From contig JAREIK010002996.1 of assembly GCA_029783825.1 (NCBI GenBank), forward strand, positions 62,001 to 126,000: a DNA stretch of 64,000 nt, written 5' to 3'. This stretch comes from Sapria himalayana. Lineage: Eukaryota; Streptophyta; Magnoliopsida; Malpighiales; Rafflesiaceae. This document shows positions 1 to 16,176 of the stretch, one piece after another. A program made the translations under genes and the position numbers. Below the pieces are notes generated by a model. It was not told the DNA's origin, made no database searches, and saw only the letters and a program-made list of their open reading frames with translations. Numbering within the stretch: the stretch's first letter is position 1; the number at the start of each line of letters is the position of its first letter.

Positions 1-156
1 TTTGATATGGTTCTTCGAAATGATGCTGCGAGGATGGTGTGTTCTGAGAGTCAACTCAAAGGTTTTTCAAAAGTGAACTCACCTAATTACATAGAGATGG
101 CCAGACTAGGGAGTGATGGGTCAGAGACTAAAAATGTAGAAAACAAAATTATTTAA
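1..156 (+). other. Short open frame running in from the window edge, unidentified
   Basis: Frame 1 is open from the first base to a TAA at 154-156, 51 codons, in DNA clearly less AT-rich than what follows. The translation is mixed in composition (contains NSPNYIEMARLGSDG) and not a simple repeat. It could be the last exon of a gene lying outside the window, or chance. I do not recognise the protein and see no start codon context or splice acceptor that decides the matter. Confidence 0.2.
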
Positions 157-3100
157 TATTTAACCATTTATTATATTATTTAATAAATAAATAAATTTAT
201 GGTTAATAGCATATGAAATTTTTATAGTTATTTTTTATAATATTATTTATAAATTAATCAAATAAATTTCAGAAATAAAAAAATTAATTTATGGTTATAA
301 CAATGGAGAAAATAAATAATATTACTAATAACCATGAAAACTATTAATTGGCAATTAAATTTTCATATTATTTCATTTATTAAGAAAACATATTATTTCA
401 TATAACCATTGATATATTGTATAAATGTATAACCATTCAAAACTTATAACATCTCAATTAAATAAAAAATAAATAACCAAGTAAATAATGAACAAGTAAC
501 ATATTAAATAATATTAAAACAAATAATAAAATATCTGACCATAACAATAAAAATATATAATCTTAACATTATCCAAAAAATAAAATTAAAAATTAATTAC
601 TTACTAATATAACATACAAAAATAAGACTACAAATAAATCCAAAAATAAAAAAAAAGGCAAAAGCATCCAAATTTCAACTTGTATATTACTATTACAAAT
701 GATTTTAGATAATTTTTTAGTAGCTATTTCAATATTTAAAAAAACAAGAAGAAAATATTAAGCAAATAATAATTTTCTTTACTATGATTATTAACTTCTA
801 AGTTAATATCATACATCTAAGTAAAAAGATGAGTTATGAAAACTATAGTACATAACAAATAAGAAGTATCAACAACAATTTAAAAAAAAAGATTAGTTTA
901 CTTCTTTAAAGTAAGTATCATGATAGAGGAGCTCTATGAAGACTCCTAAATGACAATGACAATTGACTTGTCTCCCTCAATTCCCAATAATACTATTGGC
1001 CTCATTCATAGATAAAACTACTAATATCCCTATATGATATATCATTTCTTCATATGATATATATATTATAGAGATATTCTCTTGTGTATGCATACAAGCA
1101 TCATACTGCACATCACTATTCTCTTAGTTGCACATTTATATTAAAGTATACACTTTTATATATACTGACATATGATTATATAAATGTATTAGTGTTTAGA
1201 TATAATGTTGTATATAGAATATTTTTATAAATGTTACATATTTGTGTGTGTGTGTGTAACACTTTTATAAATATTATATAGTATATATATCACAATTATA
1301 TAAACATTATAAATATTATATATTTATATAAAAATTTATATGCTATATAAATATTTATAATATGTATAAATATTTTATATATTATATAAACAATTATATA
1401 AATGGATAGTGTTATGTAAATGTTGTATAAATATTTATAAACATTTATACATATGTATAAATATTTATATATAACATTTATGTGTTTATATAAACATATC
1501 AATGTTTATAATGTTATATGTTTATATATATTATATATTAGATTAATATGATTATAAAAAATGTATAAATACTTATATATAATGATATATGTTTATAATA
1601 TTTATATAAATATTATATTGCTATAAATTGGGAATACTATTTTCAAAATAGTATACCTCTCATGCTATAGTGTTTTTGAAAATAGATGTTTTGATATTAT
1701 TATTTTATTTTTTTTTCAAATCATGAAATTAATAGGAGCAATAAAAGTATTTTTTGAGTTTACCAAAATGTAGAAATCTTTTATTTTGATATATTTTTTT
1801 AATATGAATATTTACTTATTTAGGTACTTTTTTAAAAAATATTATTCTAATGCACCATTACATAATTTTCTCTACGTCTAATAACACCAAACAACAATAA
1901 AAAAAATATTTTCAAACAGTATTAAACTAGCAAAAAAAAAATTCTAATAAGCATCACCATGATTAGCTAATATTTTATATTTAATTGAGGATGATATCTT
2001 TTTTTTACATAAAAAAAATATTAATTGTTTCTTTAATTATATCAAAATTAAAGAGGTTGTGAAAAAAAACATGAACAATATCAAATTTAATAAATTTTAT
2101 TTTATCAAGATTATACAATATCAACAATTCTTTCACTAATTATAAATATTCTTGATTATATGAGTATTCTAATTTGAGTTGAATATATGTTTTAAGCAAA
2201 AGATTAATAATTAATATAATTTTTAAAATAAAATCTTTAAATATTATCTCTTAATAAAATATAAATTTATTATATTTTAACATTACACAAAGACAACTTG
2301 AAAATTCAAGTAGCATAACCTCAGCAGGTATTCACTTGCAATCTAAGCAACGAAGTTCTAGGTTGAGTATTTTAGGCGTACTAAATCAATGTGAGCAACG
2401 AAACTCTCTGAGATATTGGTTTTGCCTAACTTAATTGCCAATTAAACTAATAAATATTTTGGCTTTACCCAAAATATCATCTCTAACACAAGCACAATAA
2501 AGAGTCAAAACTTCTACCACTTGTAAACTCATTTGAATCATACATCAAAAAATATATGATTTGCTTTTAATTAAATTGTTTATGAATAAATAAAACATAT
2601 TGTGTTAAACAATAATTTAAACAATAGATTTAAGAGAACACTGACATTTCATCCTCTGCATTATTTGTGATCAACTAACATTCATAAAAATTTTATATAA
2701 TCCTAATATCAATTTTTTCTCAAGTAAGATTGGTATTTATGTTGTATGTATGCTGACTTTAATGGAAGTTGAGATTACTGTTCAATTGGTTTTCATGGTA
2801 TATGATTTTGTAAATAAAGGCTAGCCGACCTATTTACAATTTTTAAATATCTATAACCTAATTTATGCATATTTTATTTAAATTATTTACATTCAAACAT
2901 GTTGTAGAACTAACAATGCTTGTATCATTTACCATGGAAAAATAAGCAACTGTTGTTAGCTTAGAACCAACACCCTTAACTTCCTGAATTAGAAAAGTAA
3001 TATCATCAAATCAAACTTTTATTACAAAATGAAAGGCACACAAAAGGTAGACATTATCACACTAACCTTGGTCAAAAGTAAAGTTGCTCATGAAGCAAAT

Positions 3101-4079
3101 GCAAAAAATATGAGGTGCAATGAATAAACTAATAGTTTTGAAGGATGAAAATTGAACAAATTTGGTATACTAGTATAATAAGTAATTAACATGTAATTAT
3201 AACATAAGAAGAATAAAATTAATAAAAGATATTCGGGAGAGTCTGCTAGCTAATATCCGATTGATATAAATTAAGAAAATTGTTGAGTAGTAGATTCTAA
3301 GGACTCACTTCCATTTTGTCCTGGTAGTTTAAGTCAATCCTAGGTAGACAGTTCCTCTTATCACCTATCCAAGTGGATACCTAATTTTAATAAATGTTAA
3401 TAACAGTTAGCTTAAATATTTTAATAAAATCAATGGAAAAAAATTATCTTGTGTGAGATTAATTTAAATTACCAAGTTCGATCATCAAACCAATTCCAAA
3501 TATCATATATTCCATTCTTTGTCAAAAACTAAAAGCATGGACCAAATAACACAAAAAATGAAAACACAAAATGAGGTCTTCAAATCAAAAGAACACCGAT
3601 TAGGTTATGCATCATTATAATTCATGTTTTAGAAAATTTGGAAAAAAGATGAATCAAAAAGGCAAGAACACGATCAGAATTAGAATGATGAAGCATGACA
3701 CATTACAAAAAATTATTTCGTAAGCAGATTGCCTTCTTGATGCTATTTTACTCAGCCACTGATTAGGTTATTGTTCATGTTTAACTTGTTAAATTTTAAA
3801 ATATTAATATTTATTTATTTATTAATTATTTTAAGATAACATATTTTATATTAAATTTAATATTATTTTTTATTTTCTTTTTAATATACTATAATAATTT
3901 ACTAAATACTTTAATTCTTATAAATTTTAGTTTAGGCAAAAATAAAAGTTGAAATAAAATCAACATGGGGTCAGTTTAGTCATGATTTTCAACAGTATTA
4001 ACAGGAATAAAAATAATTTTAAGTGTGTTTAGGAGAAAAAAATATTATTAGTAATATTTAAAAAAAAAGTAAACCCTAA
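157..4079. other. AT-rich non-coding DNA
   Basis: No open frame of note, no RNA gene and no recognisable element end were seen here. The stretch 1140-1620 is an imperfect TATAAATATTTATA-type low-complexity tract preceded by a short GT run near 1243-1257. Short less AT-rich patches at about 2290-2480 and 3240-3380 show no coding signature. The part next to 4080 probably already belongs to the CACTA copy that ends at 5199, but its left limit cannot be placed. Confidence 0.6.
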
Positions 4080-5199
4080 AAAACACCTAAAGTATTGTTT
4101 TAATAAGCACTTTGAGATATTTTTTTATAATGTCAAATATTTTTAGATGAAATTAAAACATCAATATATTTATCCTTAAATATCAATTTGTTTTATTTTA
4201 AATTTAATGAAAAATATAATTTTTTTAATAATTCAAATATTTCAAATCTTTTAGTAATAAATTTTAAAATAAATTTCTATAATCATTAAATTTTTTTTAA
4301 AGTTATATTAATATAAATATTTACTTGTTTAATTGTTAATTCAGATTTTCTATGAATATTTTTTTATTATCAAACAAATAATGATTTTAGGTTTTTATTA
4401 ACACAAATATTTATGTATGTTTATGTATTATTTCAAATATTTTAAAAAATGTTTTAAGTATAAAATTAATTATTTAATGTATTTATTAATACAAATATTT
4501 AAATATCTTTATTAATTAATTCAAATAATATTTTGTATATATTTTTAAAATTTTATAATCATAAAAATAGTTATTTTAGCCTTTATTAATATATATTTTT
4601 ATTCGTATTTATATATTTATGAAATTATTTATTTATAAAATCCTATTTTTATAATTATATGAAGAAAAGGAATCTTTCAAGGATCCCTCATCCATAGATC
4701 ATGAGAAACCATTAAGATACAAAATTACATCAAATATTAAAATAAATAATATATAAAAAAATAATTCAGTATAAATTAACGACGAAAATAAACCCAAGCT
4801 ATGCTAGGGAAAATCCCTAGATAAATGCATATATTTTGTGAAAATTATAATTTAAGGACTAATCGGTTGCTATTAATATATAAGTGTAAAAAATATTTTT
4901 CTTGATAAAGATTTATTGAGGGATTTTATGTTAAGCTAATTAGCTAGGGAAAATCCATATATAAAGTCTTTGATAAACTTGTCGTGAATGTTTGTACCAA
5001 AATCAATGAAAATATTATCTAGAGATATTCTTAAATCAGAAATTTCAATCTCTAATCCATCAAACATCCATCACAAAAATATCATTCAATATAAAATCTA
5101 ACATCTCTTGCGGTTCCCTAGTTAATCCGTCGCAAATTAGCTAGGGATTATATCACTAGCAAAATTTCAAACTAACTAAACAGATAATTTCTTGTAGTG
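4080..5199. mobile_element. CACTA element copy D (family 2), right-terminal part
   Basis: The segment ends in TTTCTTGTAGTG at 5188-5199, the inverted form of the CACTACAAGAAA terminus typical of plant En/Spm elements. Just inside are the subterminal motifs of the family, variants of TAGCTAGGGAAAATCCCTAG and GTCGCAAATTAGCTAGGG at 4795-5150. Interior sequence at 4080-4740, including a CTTTCAAGGA(T/C)C..TCATC(C/T)ATAGA block, is homologous to 26890-27480 and, inverted, to 40970-41560. No transposase coding is visible, so it is non-autonomous or truncated. The left terminus is not identified. The GATA array starts directly after TAGTG. Confidence 0.75.
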
Positions 5200-8100
5200 T
5201 AGATAGATAGATGTATAAAGAGATATATATATTGATAGACAAATATATGTATATATATATATATATACACATATATAAAAAGATAGATAGATAGACAAAT
5301 ATATAGATATATAAATAGACAAATAGATAGATAGATGAAAAGATACAAATAAAGAAAGACATGTAGATATATAGAAAGATAGATAGACAAATAGATTGAT
5401 AGATTGATAGATAGATATATAGAAATGAGATTGAGCAATAGATAGATAGATTAATAGATAGACATATAGATAGACAGATAGATAGACAGATAAATAGATA
5501 GAGAGAGAGACAAATAGATATATAGATAGATAAATAGATAGATAGACAAATAGATAGACATATAGATAGATAGACAAACAAATAGATAGATAGATAGATA
5601 GATATATAATTAAATAGATAGAAAGACAGATAGACAGAGAGATAGACAAATGTATAGACATACAGATTGTTAGACAGAAAGATAAACAGTTATAAAGATA
5701 GATAAATAAAGAGATAGACAGATAGTTATAACGATAAATAGATTGAAAGATAGATAAATAGACAAATAAATCGGCAGATAGAAAGACAAAAAGAAAAATA
5801 GATAGATAGGTAGATAAATAAATAGATAGACAAATATATAGATAGTTAGATTAATAGATATAGAGATAATTAAAAAGATAGATAGATAGATAGACATATA
5901 GAAGGATTGATAGACAAATATATTAATAGATAGATAGATGGATAGATAGACTGATAGATAGATATTTAGATATACAATTCAATAGATATAATATAGATAG
6001 ATAGATAGACAGACAGATATACTTAGATACATAGATTGATATATGCACAGATAGGTAGATAGATTGATATACAAATAAAATGATAGACAAATAGATATAT
6101 AGATAGATAAATAGATAGATAGATAGATTGAATGATTAATAGATAGATAGATATATAGATAGACAGATTGATAAATAAATAGATACACAGATAGATAGAC
6201 AAATTGATAAATAGATAGATAGTTAAAAAGATAGATAGAAAGATAGACAGAGAAAAAGATATATAGTTAGACAGATAGATACACATATTGCTAGACACAT
6301 TGATAGACAAAAAGTTAGACTGATAGATAAATAGATAGATAAACATATATAGAGAGAGAGATATATATATATATATATAAAGATAAATATACAAAATGAT
6401 AGATAGATAGAAAAATAGATAGATAGACAAATAGGTAGACAATTATATAGGCATATTTATAGATACATAGATAGATATATAGGTAGATACACTTATAGAT
6501 AGATAGATAGAGAAAGAGATAGATAAAAAGGTAGATAGATAAATAGAATGACTGATGATAGGTAATAGATAGATAGATATATATATATATAAAGAAAGAA
6601 AGATGGATAGACACATAGATAGTACATAGATAAACAGATAGATAGGCAGACAGATAGATAGCTAGATAGACAGATAAATAGATAAATAATTAGATAGATA
6701 TATCTATTGATAGACAAAAATATAGACATTTAGATAGACTAATAGATATATAGACAGTTAGATAGATAGATAGATACTTAAATAGATAGTTTGATTGATA
6801 GATAGGTTAGATAGATAGATAAATAGATAGATAAATAGATAGGTAGATAGATAGACAGATAGATAGAATGATAGTAAGATAGTTTAATAGTAGATAGATA
6901 GGTAGATAGGTAGATAGACAGATAGATAAATTGTTAGATAAATTAATAAAAAGATTAATTGATTGATTGACAAAAAGATGGATATATAGATAGATAGACA
7001 GATAGATAGACATATAGATAGACAAATAGATATATAGATAGATTGATTGATTTATTGATTGATAGATAGAGAGATAGATAGATCAATAAATAGATAAATA
7101 GACAGATCGATAAATAGATAGATAGACAGATAAAAAGATAGGCAGTTAGATTGATAGATACACATATTGATAGATAGTTCAATAAACAAATAATTATATC
7201 AGATAGATTAACAGATAGATAGATAAATAAATAGGCAAATAAATAGTTAGATCGATATAAAGTTTGATAGTCACAAAGATAGACAGATATAAAAAAGATA
7301 GATAAACAAATAGATAGATATATATATATAGACATATAGATAGACAAATAGATAGGTAGATTGATAGATACACTTACAGATAGATAGATAAAGAAAAAGG
7401 TAGATACATTAATAGTTAGAAAAATAGACGAATATATATATAAATATATAGAAAGATATATAGTTAAATAGATAGAAAAATAGATAGACAGATTGACACA
7501 CATAAATAGATAGATAGAATGATAGATTGACAGATAGATAGATTGATAGATAAGTATATAGAAAGATAGATAGATAAACAAATAGATAAATCTATAGATA
7601 GATAGACAAAAATTTAGACATTTAGATAGACAAATATATAGAAATAAAGAAATATTAATAGATAAAGAAATAGATAGACAAATAGATAGATTGCTAGATT
7701 GATGGATAGTTAGATAGATAGATAAATATATAGATAAACATATAGAAAGATAGACAAATAGATATATAAATATATAGATATATATATATATATAGTCAAA
7801 TAGATAGAAAGATAGATAGACAGAATGACACACATATAGATAGATAGATAGATATAATGATAGATAGATAGATAGATAGAATGATAGATAGAATGATAGA
7901 TATATAGATAGATAAATAAATAGTTAAATAGAGAGATATATAGATAGATAGACATAAAGATAGACAAATAGATAGATAATAATATAGATATATAGATAGA
8001 CAAATTGATTGATTAATTGATTGATTGATAGAAAGATAGATTGATTGATTGATCGAAAAATATAGTTACTAGATAGATAAATAAATAGATAGATAGAGAG

Positions 8101-10859
8101 ATATATTGACATTTATATAGACAGATAGATAGAAAAATTGATATATAAATAGATATATATAGATAGAGAGACAAATTAAAAGTCAGATAGACATAGAGAT
8201 ACAATGACAGATAGATAGATAGATAGGTAGATAGATAGATAGATAAATAGATAGATCAATATATAGATAGATAGATAGATAGAGTGATAGATAGAAAATA
8301 GATAGTCATATTGAGAGACACATTAAAAGATAGATATACAGATAGATAAACTAATAAATAGACAAATATATAGAAAGATAGATAGACACTAAGATAAACA
8401 GATAGTAAATAGGTACATAGATCGTTAAATAGATAGACAGATAATTAGACATATGAATAGATAGATAGTTACACTTATAGATATATAGATTAAAAAATAG
8501 AAAGATAATTTATTATACTGATAGATAGATAGATAGATAGATAGAAAAATATATAGACAAATAGATAGATAAAAAGATACATAGACAAATAGGTATATTG
8601 ATATATAGATAGAAAGATAGATAAACAGATATATATATACACATTGTTAGGTAGAAAGATAATAAAATAGATAGATAATAAAATAGATAGATAAATAGAT
8701 ATATAGATAAATATTAAGTTAGTATGATAGAAAGATATTTACCTGGATTGATAACAAGACAAAAAAAATAAATAGACAGATAGATTGACAAATAGTTGGA
8801 CAGATAGATAAATAGATCGAAAGTCAGATGGATAGATATATAATTAGAAAGACAGATATAAAGATATATAGATAGATATTTAGATTGGTAGATAAAATAA
8901 CAGATAGACATATTAAAAAATAGAAGGATAGATAAATAGATAGATAGATATATAGATAGATAGTTAGACAGATAGATACACATATAGATAGACAAATATA
9001 TTGACAAATATAAGAAATAACTATAGATAGATAGAAAGATAGACACATAAATAGATAAACAAACATATAAATAGATAAATTGATAGACAGATATATAGTC
9101 AGATAGATATATATATAGTCAGATAGATAGATAGATAGATAGGAGAGATAGTTAGACAGATAGATAGATAGAAAGATAGATATGTTGATTGTTTGATAGT
9201 TAGATAAATAAATAGATATCTAGATAATAGATAGCTAGAAAATAGACTGATAATAGATATATAAATAGATATATAAATAGATATATAAATAGATAGATAA
9301 ATAGATCGATAAATAGATAGATAGATAGACTAATAGTTATAAAAATATATATAGACAAATAGATAGTTAGATATATTATCAGATTTATACATAGATAAAT
9401 AGTTAAATAAATAGATAGATAGATAGATAGGCAAATAGATAGTCATATATATAAACATATAGATAGACAAATAGATAGAAAGTTAGATAAATAGAAAGCT
9501 AGATATATAGATATTTGGATAGATAGAGAGATAGATAGATGCATAAATAGATGAATAGATAGAGATATAAAGTGACAGATAGATAGAGAGTTAAATAGAT
9601 AGACAAATAGATAGATACATAGTCAGATTGGTAGAACAATTGATAGACATTTTGATAATTAGATTGAAAGATTGATATATAGATTGATATATAGATTGAT
9701 ATATAGATTGATATATAGATAGATAGATAGATAGATTATTAGTAAAATTGAAAGATAGATTGATAGACAGATTGATAGACATATAAATAAATTAATTGAT
9801 AGATAGATATGTAGATATAAAGATATACAAATAGTTAAACAGATATAGACAAATAGTTAGATAAATAGATTTCCAAATATATAGATAGTTAGATAAATAG
9901 ATAGACAAATAGATAGAAAGATAGATAGAAAGAAAGATAGAAAAATAGTTAGACAGATAGATGGACAGATACATATATAGATAAATATATTGATAGATAT
10001 GTAGATAAATGTATAGATACAAAGATTAATACACAAATAGATTGACAAATAGATAGATAGATTTATTGATTAATTGAAAGATAGACACATAGATAATAGA
10101 TAAATAGAGAGATAGAAAGATACTTAGATAGATAAATATATAGATAGATAGATAGAGAGATAAATAGAAAGATAGATTGATTGATTGATAGATAGATAGA
10201 TTGATTGATAAAAAATAAATAGATAAATAGATAGACTAAAAGATAGAAAGTGATATAGATAGACAAATAGATAGGCATATAGATAGACAAAGATTTAAAC
10301 AAATAGATAGACATATAGACAGGCAGATATATCGATAGATATATAGATATATAGATAGACATATTGATATATAGATAAAAAGATAGATAGATAGATAGAT
10401 AGATAAATAGATAGATTGATAGAAAGATAAATATATATATATATATATATATAAACAAATATATAGTTAGATAGATAGCCAAATAGATATATAGATACAT
10501 AGTCAGATAGATAGACAAATAGATAGAGAGAAAGATAGATAGATAGACAGATATATAATCAAATAGATCGACATATATATAGAAAGATGGATTGACAGAT
10601 AGATAGGCAAATACAAAGTCAAATAAATAGATAAATATAAATATATAGGGAGAGTAAAATAGATAAACAAATTGTTAGACAGATAGATTGACATACAGAT
10701 AGATAGATAGATAGACAGATAGATATATACATATACAGTGAGAGAAAAATAAATGGACAAATAGATAAACAGATATATAGATAGATATATAGACAAATAG
10801 ATAGACAAATAAATAGATAGATAGATAGATATATAGATAGATAGATGGATATATAGACA

Positions 10860-12510
10860 TATAAATAAATAGATAAATAGATGGATGGATAGAAAGATAG
10901 ATAGACAAAAATATACAAAAAGATAGGCTGATATATAGATTGGCAGATAGACAAATAGATAGATAGATATATAGATATGACAAATAAATAGATAGATAGA
11001 CAGATAAATATATAGAAACATAAATTGATAAATAAATAGTTAGGAAGAAAGATAGATACTTAGTTAGATAGGTAGATAGATAGATAGATAGACAGACAGA
11101 TATATATAAATATATATACACACAAACATATAGATTGATGGAAAGATAGTTAAATAGTTAGTTATATACATAGACAAAAAGATAAAAAGTTTGATAATTA
11201 GTAAGATATAAAGATAGCCAGAAAGAGAGAAAGTTAGAAAAATAAATAGACATAGAGATAAACAAATAGATTGACAGATAATTATATAGATACATAGATA
11301 GATAGATAGATTGATTGACAAATAGATAGATAGATAGATAGCTAGACAGATAGATTGACATATAGATAGACACATAGATTGAGAAATAGTTAGACAAATA
11401 AATATATAGATAGATAGATCAAATGTTAGATAGACAGATAGATAGATCAAATGTTAGATAGACAGATAGATAGATCAAATGTTAGATAGGCAGATAGATA
11501 GACATATTTATATAGAGAGATAGATAGAAAGATAGATAGATAGATAGATAAATAGATAGTTAGATAGATAGATAATATACAAATAGATAGACAGATAGAT
11601 TGACAAATAGATAGATATATAGACAGATAGATATATAGACAGATAGATATATAGATATATAGATATATAGATAGATAAATAGATAAATAGATACACAGAG
11701 ATAGACAGATAGATAAATAGATTGATAGATAGATACATATACAGAGAGATAAACAAATAGATAGATAAATATATAAATAGATAAATATATAAATAGATAA
11801 ATATATAAATAGATAAATATATAAATAGATAAATAGATAAATAGATAAATATAGATATATAGACAAATAGATAGAGAAATAAATCGATAGATAGTTAGAT
11901 ATATAGATAGATAGATATATATACATATAGATAGATAGATGGATGGATGGATCAAAATATAGATAGACAAAAAAATACACAAAAAGATTGACTGATAGAT
12001 AGTTAGGTAGATAGATAAATATATAGATAGATATATAGATATTACAAATAAATAGATAGATAGATAGTCAGATAAATAGATAGATAAATATATAGAAAGA
12101 TAGGTTGATAAATAAATAGATAAAAAGATAGATAGATTCTTAGTTAGATAGGTAGATAGATAGATAGAGAGATAGATACATAGATAGATAGATAAATATA
12201 TATACACAAACATATAGATTGATGGAGAGATATACAATTAGTTAGATATATAGATAGATAGAATAATAAAAAGTTAGAAAAATAGTAAGATAGCAAGATA
12301 GCCAGAAATATTGAAAGTTAGAAAAATAAATAGACATAAAGATAGACAAAAATATTGACAGATAGTTATATAGATACATAGATAGATAGATAGATTGATT
12401 GACAAATAGAAAGATAGATAGCTATTCAGATAGATTGACATATAGATAGACACATAGATTGACAAATAGTTAGACATATAAATATATAGATAGATAGATC
12501 AAAAGTTAGA
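10860..12510 (+). repeat. 1.08-kb direct duplication inside GATA array 1
   Basis: Non-GATA landmarks recur in the same order: CACAAACATATAGATTGATG at 11121 and 12205, TTAGTTAGATAGGTAG at 11060 and 12140, AGATAGCCAGAAA near 11213 and 12297, and a GATCAAA(T/A)GTTAGATAG block near 11428 and 12498. Offsets are 1080-1084 bp, so the array was enlarged by copying a block of about 1.08 kb and not only by slippage of single units. The stretch 11416-11490 also has three copies of a roughly 37-bp unit built on GATCAAATGTTAGATAG. Confidence 0.8.
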
Positions 12511-12831
12511 TAGATAGACAAATAGATAGATATATAGATAGAAATATAGATAGATAAAGAGAGAGAGAGAGAGAGATAGATAGATAGATAAATAGATAGT
12601 TAGATAGATAGATATAAAACTAAATAGACATAAATATACAAATAGATAGATAGATCGATAGACAGATAGATATATAGATAGATAGATAGATAGATAGAGA
12701 TATAGATAGACAAATAGAGACCCAAAGAGATAGATAGATAGTTAGGTAGATAGATAGATATAAAAATAGATACACAGATAGATATACAAATAGAGAGTTA
12801 GATAGATAGACAGATCGATAAACAGACAGAC

Positions 12832-12866
<35 letters not shown>

Positions 12867-13136
12867 CATATAGATAGACAAATAGAGACACGAAGTGATA
12901 GACAGATAAATAAATAGATAGATAGATAAACATATAAATAGATAGATAGATAGTTAGTTAGTTAGATAGATAGATAGACAAGTAGATAGTCATATTTATT
13001 GATAGATAGTTAGATATATATATATATATACACACATATAAAAACATAAATAGATAGATAGATATATAGAGAGATAGATAGACATATAGATTGATTGATT
13101 GATTGATAGATATAAAAATAGTTAGAAAGATGGATA

Positions 13137-13176
<40 letters not shown>

Positions 13177-14529
13177 TAGATATATAGATAGATAAATAGT
13201 TAATTAGTTAGATAGATAAACACATATAGAGATAGATCGATAGACAGAAAGATTGATATATACATAGATAGATAATTAGATAGATTGATGGATAGATAGA
13301 CTGGTAGATATATAGATAGATTGATTGATTGACATAATGATAAATAGATAGATAGATAGATATACATATAGAAAGACATACAAATAGAAAAATATATAGA
13401 TTGATTAATAGACAGATAGATAGGCAAATAGATAGACAATTAGATAGATAGCAGATAGATAGATAGACAGATAGATAGACAGATAGATAGACAGATAAAT
13501 AGATAAATAGATAGAAATATAGATAGATAGATAGACAGATAGATAGATAAATAGATAGAAATATAGATAGATAGATAGATAGACAGATAGTTAGTAAGAT
13601 AGACAATATACATAGACAAATAGTTTGACAAATAGATATACAAATAGATAGATAGATAGACAGATAGAAAGATTAATAGATTGACACATAGATGGTTAGA
13701 TAGATAGATAGATATATAGATAGATCAATAAATAGATAGTTACACAAATATTTAGTTAGATATATAGATAGATAGATAGATAGACATATAGTTAGAAAAA
13801 AGTTAGATAGAAAGATAGATGGATAGATAGGTAAATAAAAAGATAAATAAATAGATAGATAGAAATATGGATAGATAGCTAGACAGATAGTTTTACATAT
13901 AGATTGACAAATAGATAAATATATAGATTGACAAAAAGTTAGATAGATAAATATATAGATAGATAGATAGATAGATTGATAGATAAAAAGATAAAAAAAT
14001 ATACATATAGATGCATAGATAGATAGATGGAAAGATATAATTATATAGACATATTGATAAAAATGAAAGATAGAATAATAGAAAGATTTATAGATAGACA
14101 GATATATATATGGTAGTTAAATAGATAGAAAGATAGACAGATAGATAGATAGATATATAGTTAAATATATTAACAAATATATAAAAATATTAATAGACAA
14201 ATTGATAGATTGATTGATAGAAAGATTGATCAATTGATTGATAGATAGATTAATAGAAAGATTGATAAATTATGTTATAGTCAAATTGATAGATAGATTA
14301 ATAGACTAATTGATAAATAAAGCCATAGACAGAAAGATAGCTAGATAGATCGATAGATAGATAGATTGACAGACAGATAGACAGATAGATAGATAGATAG
14401 GTAGGTAGGTAGGTAGATAGATAGATAAACAAATAATTAGATGGATGTATAGATAAATAGATTGACAGACATATAGACAAAAACATTGATAAATAGATAG
14501 ACACACTAATCAGTCTAGATTGATAGATA

Positions 14530-16134
14530 AAAAGGTAATTAGACATTCAAATACAAAGTCATAAAAAATTGATAGATAGGTAAATACACAAATAAAAAGA
14601 CAAATATAAAGATAGATAGATTGACACATAGATCGTTGGATAGATAGATAAATAGATATTTGGATATATAAACGGATAGAAAAATATATAGATAGAAAGA
14701 TGGATATATAGAAGGTTAGATGGATGTATAGATAGACGGATAAATAGACAATCTAATAGATATTTGCACATATAAATATATAGATATATAGATAGAGAGA
14801 TAGTTAGATTGATAGATGAATGATAGATAAATTCATAATTAGATTGATCAGATAGATTATAGGAAGATTGATAGATAAATTGATAGATTGATTGATAGAT
14901 AAATAGATATACAGATCAATATTCTGATATACAGATTGATAGATATACTGATAGATAGACAAATAGATAGCCAGATATATATATATATATATATAGATCA
15001 ACATATAATTAGACAGATAGAGAGATAGATATATAAATAGACATATAAATAGGCATATAAATAGATAGATAGATATAAAGATATATAGATAGATAGATAC
15101 ATAGATTAATTGACAGAAAGATATATAGATAGATAGATAGATAGATACACACATAGATAGACAGATAGATAGATTGTTAGATAAATAGATAGAGAGAAAG
15201 ATAGATAGATTGGTAGACAAATAGATAGACAAATATATAATGAGTTTGTTATATAGATAGATAGATAAATAGATAGATAGAAAACACATATATAGATAGA
15301 CAAACAGATAGATAACATATATATAGACAGACTTATAGATTGATACATAGATAGATAGATAAATAGATAAATAGATAGATAGACTGATACATTGACTAAG
15401 ATATAGATAAATAGATAGATAGATAGAAAATTATATAATTTGATAGACAGATATATATAAAGATTGATAGACAAAATGATAGATAGTCAGATAGATCAAT
15501 GGAGAACTAGAAAGATAGACAAACAGATAGATAGATAGGTAGATAAAGAGTTAGATAGATAGATTGACTAAGAGATTGATAAACAATTAGAAAGACACAT
15601 GTATAGATAGACAGTTGGATATATAGACTGGAAAACAGACAGATAGACAATAAGATAGATAAACAGATAGACAAAGAGATAGACAAATAGATTGATAAAT
15701 AAATAGACAGACTAATAGATAGATAAAAAGGTAGATAGACATGAAAATAGAAAGTCATATAAAAAGAATGAAAGACAAGCAGATAGACAAATAGGAAGAC
15801 AGATATAAAGATAGATAGATTGACACTTAGATTGTTGGATAGATAGATGAATAGATCGTTGGATATATAGACGAATAGATATGCAGATAGATAGACAAAT
15901 AGATAGATATACAGATAGATAGACAATTAGATAGATATATAAACAGATAAATTGATAGATAAATAGACAGATATATAGTTAGATTGATAGATATATTTAT
16001 AGATAGATTCATAATTTGATTGATCGATAGATTATAGGCAGATTAATAGACAAATTTATAGATAGATTGATAGATAAATAGATATATAGATTGATATACA
16101 GATAGATTTACTGATAGATTTGAGATATATAGAA

Positions 16135-16176
<42 letters not shown>

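Noticed and set aside
1296..1502. 68-codon minus-strand Tyr/Ile frame
   Set aside because: Low-complexity TATAAATA sequence.
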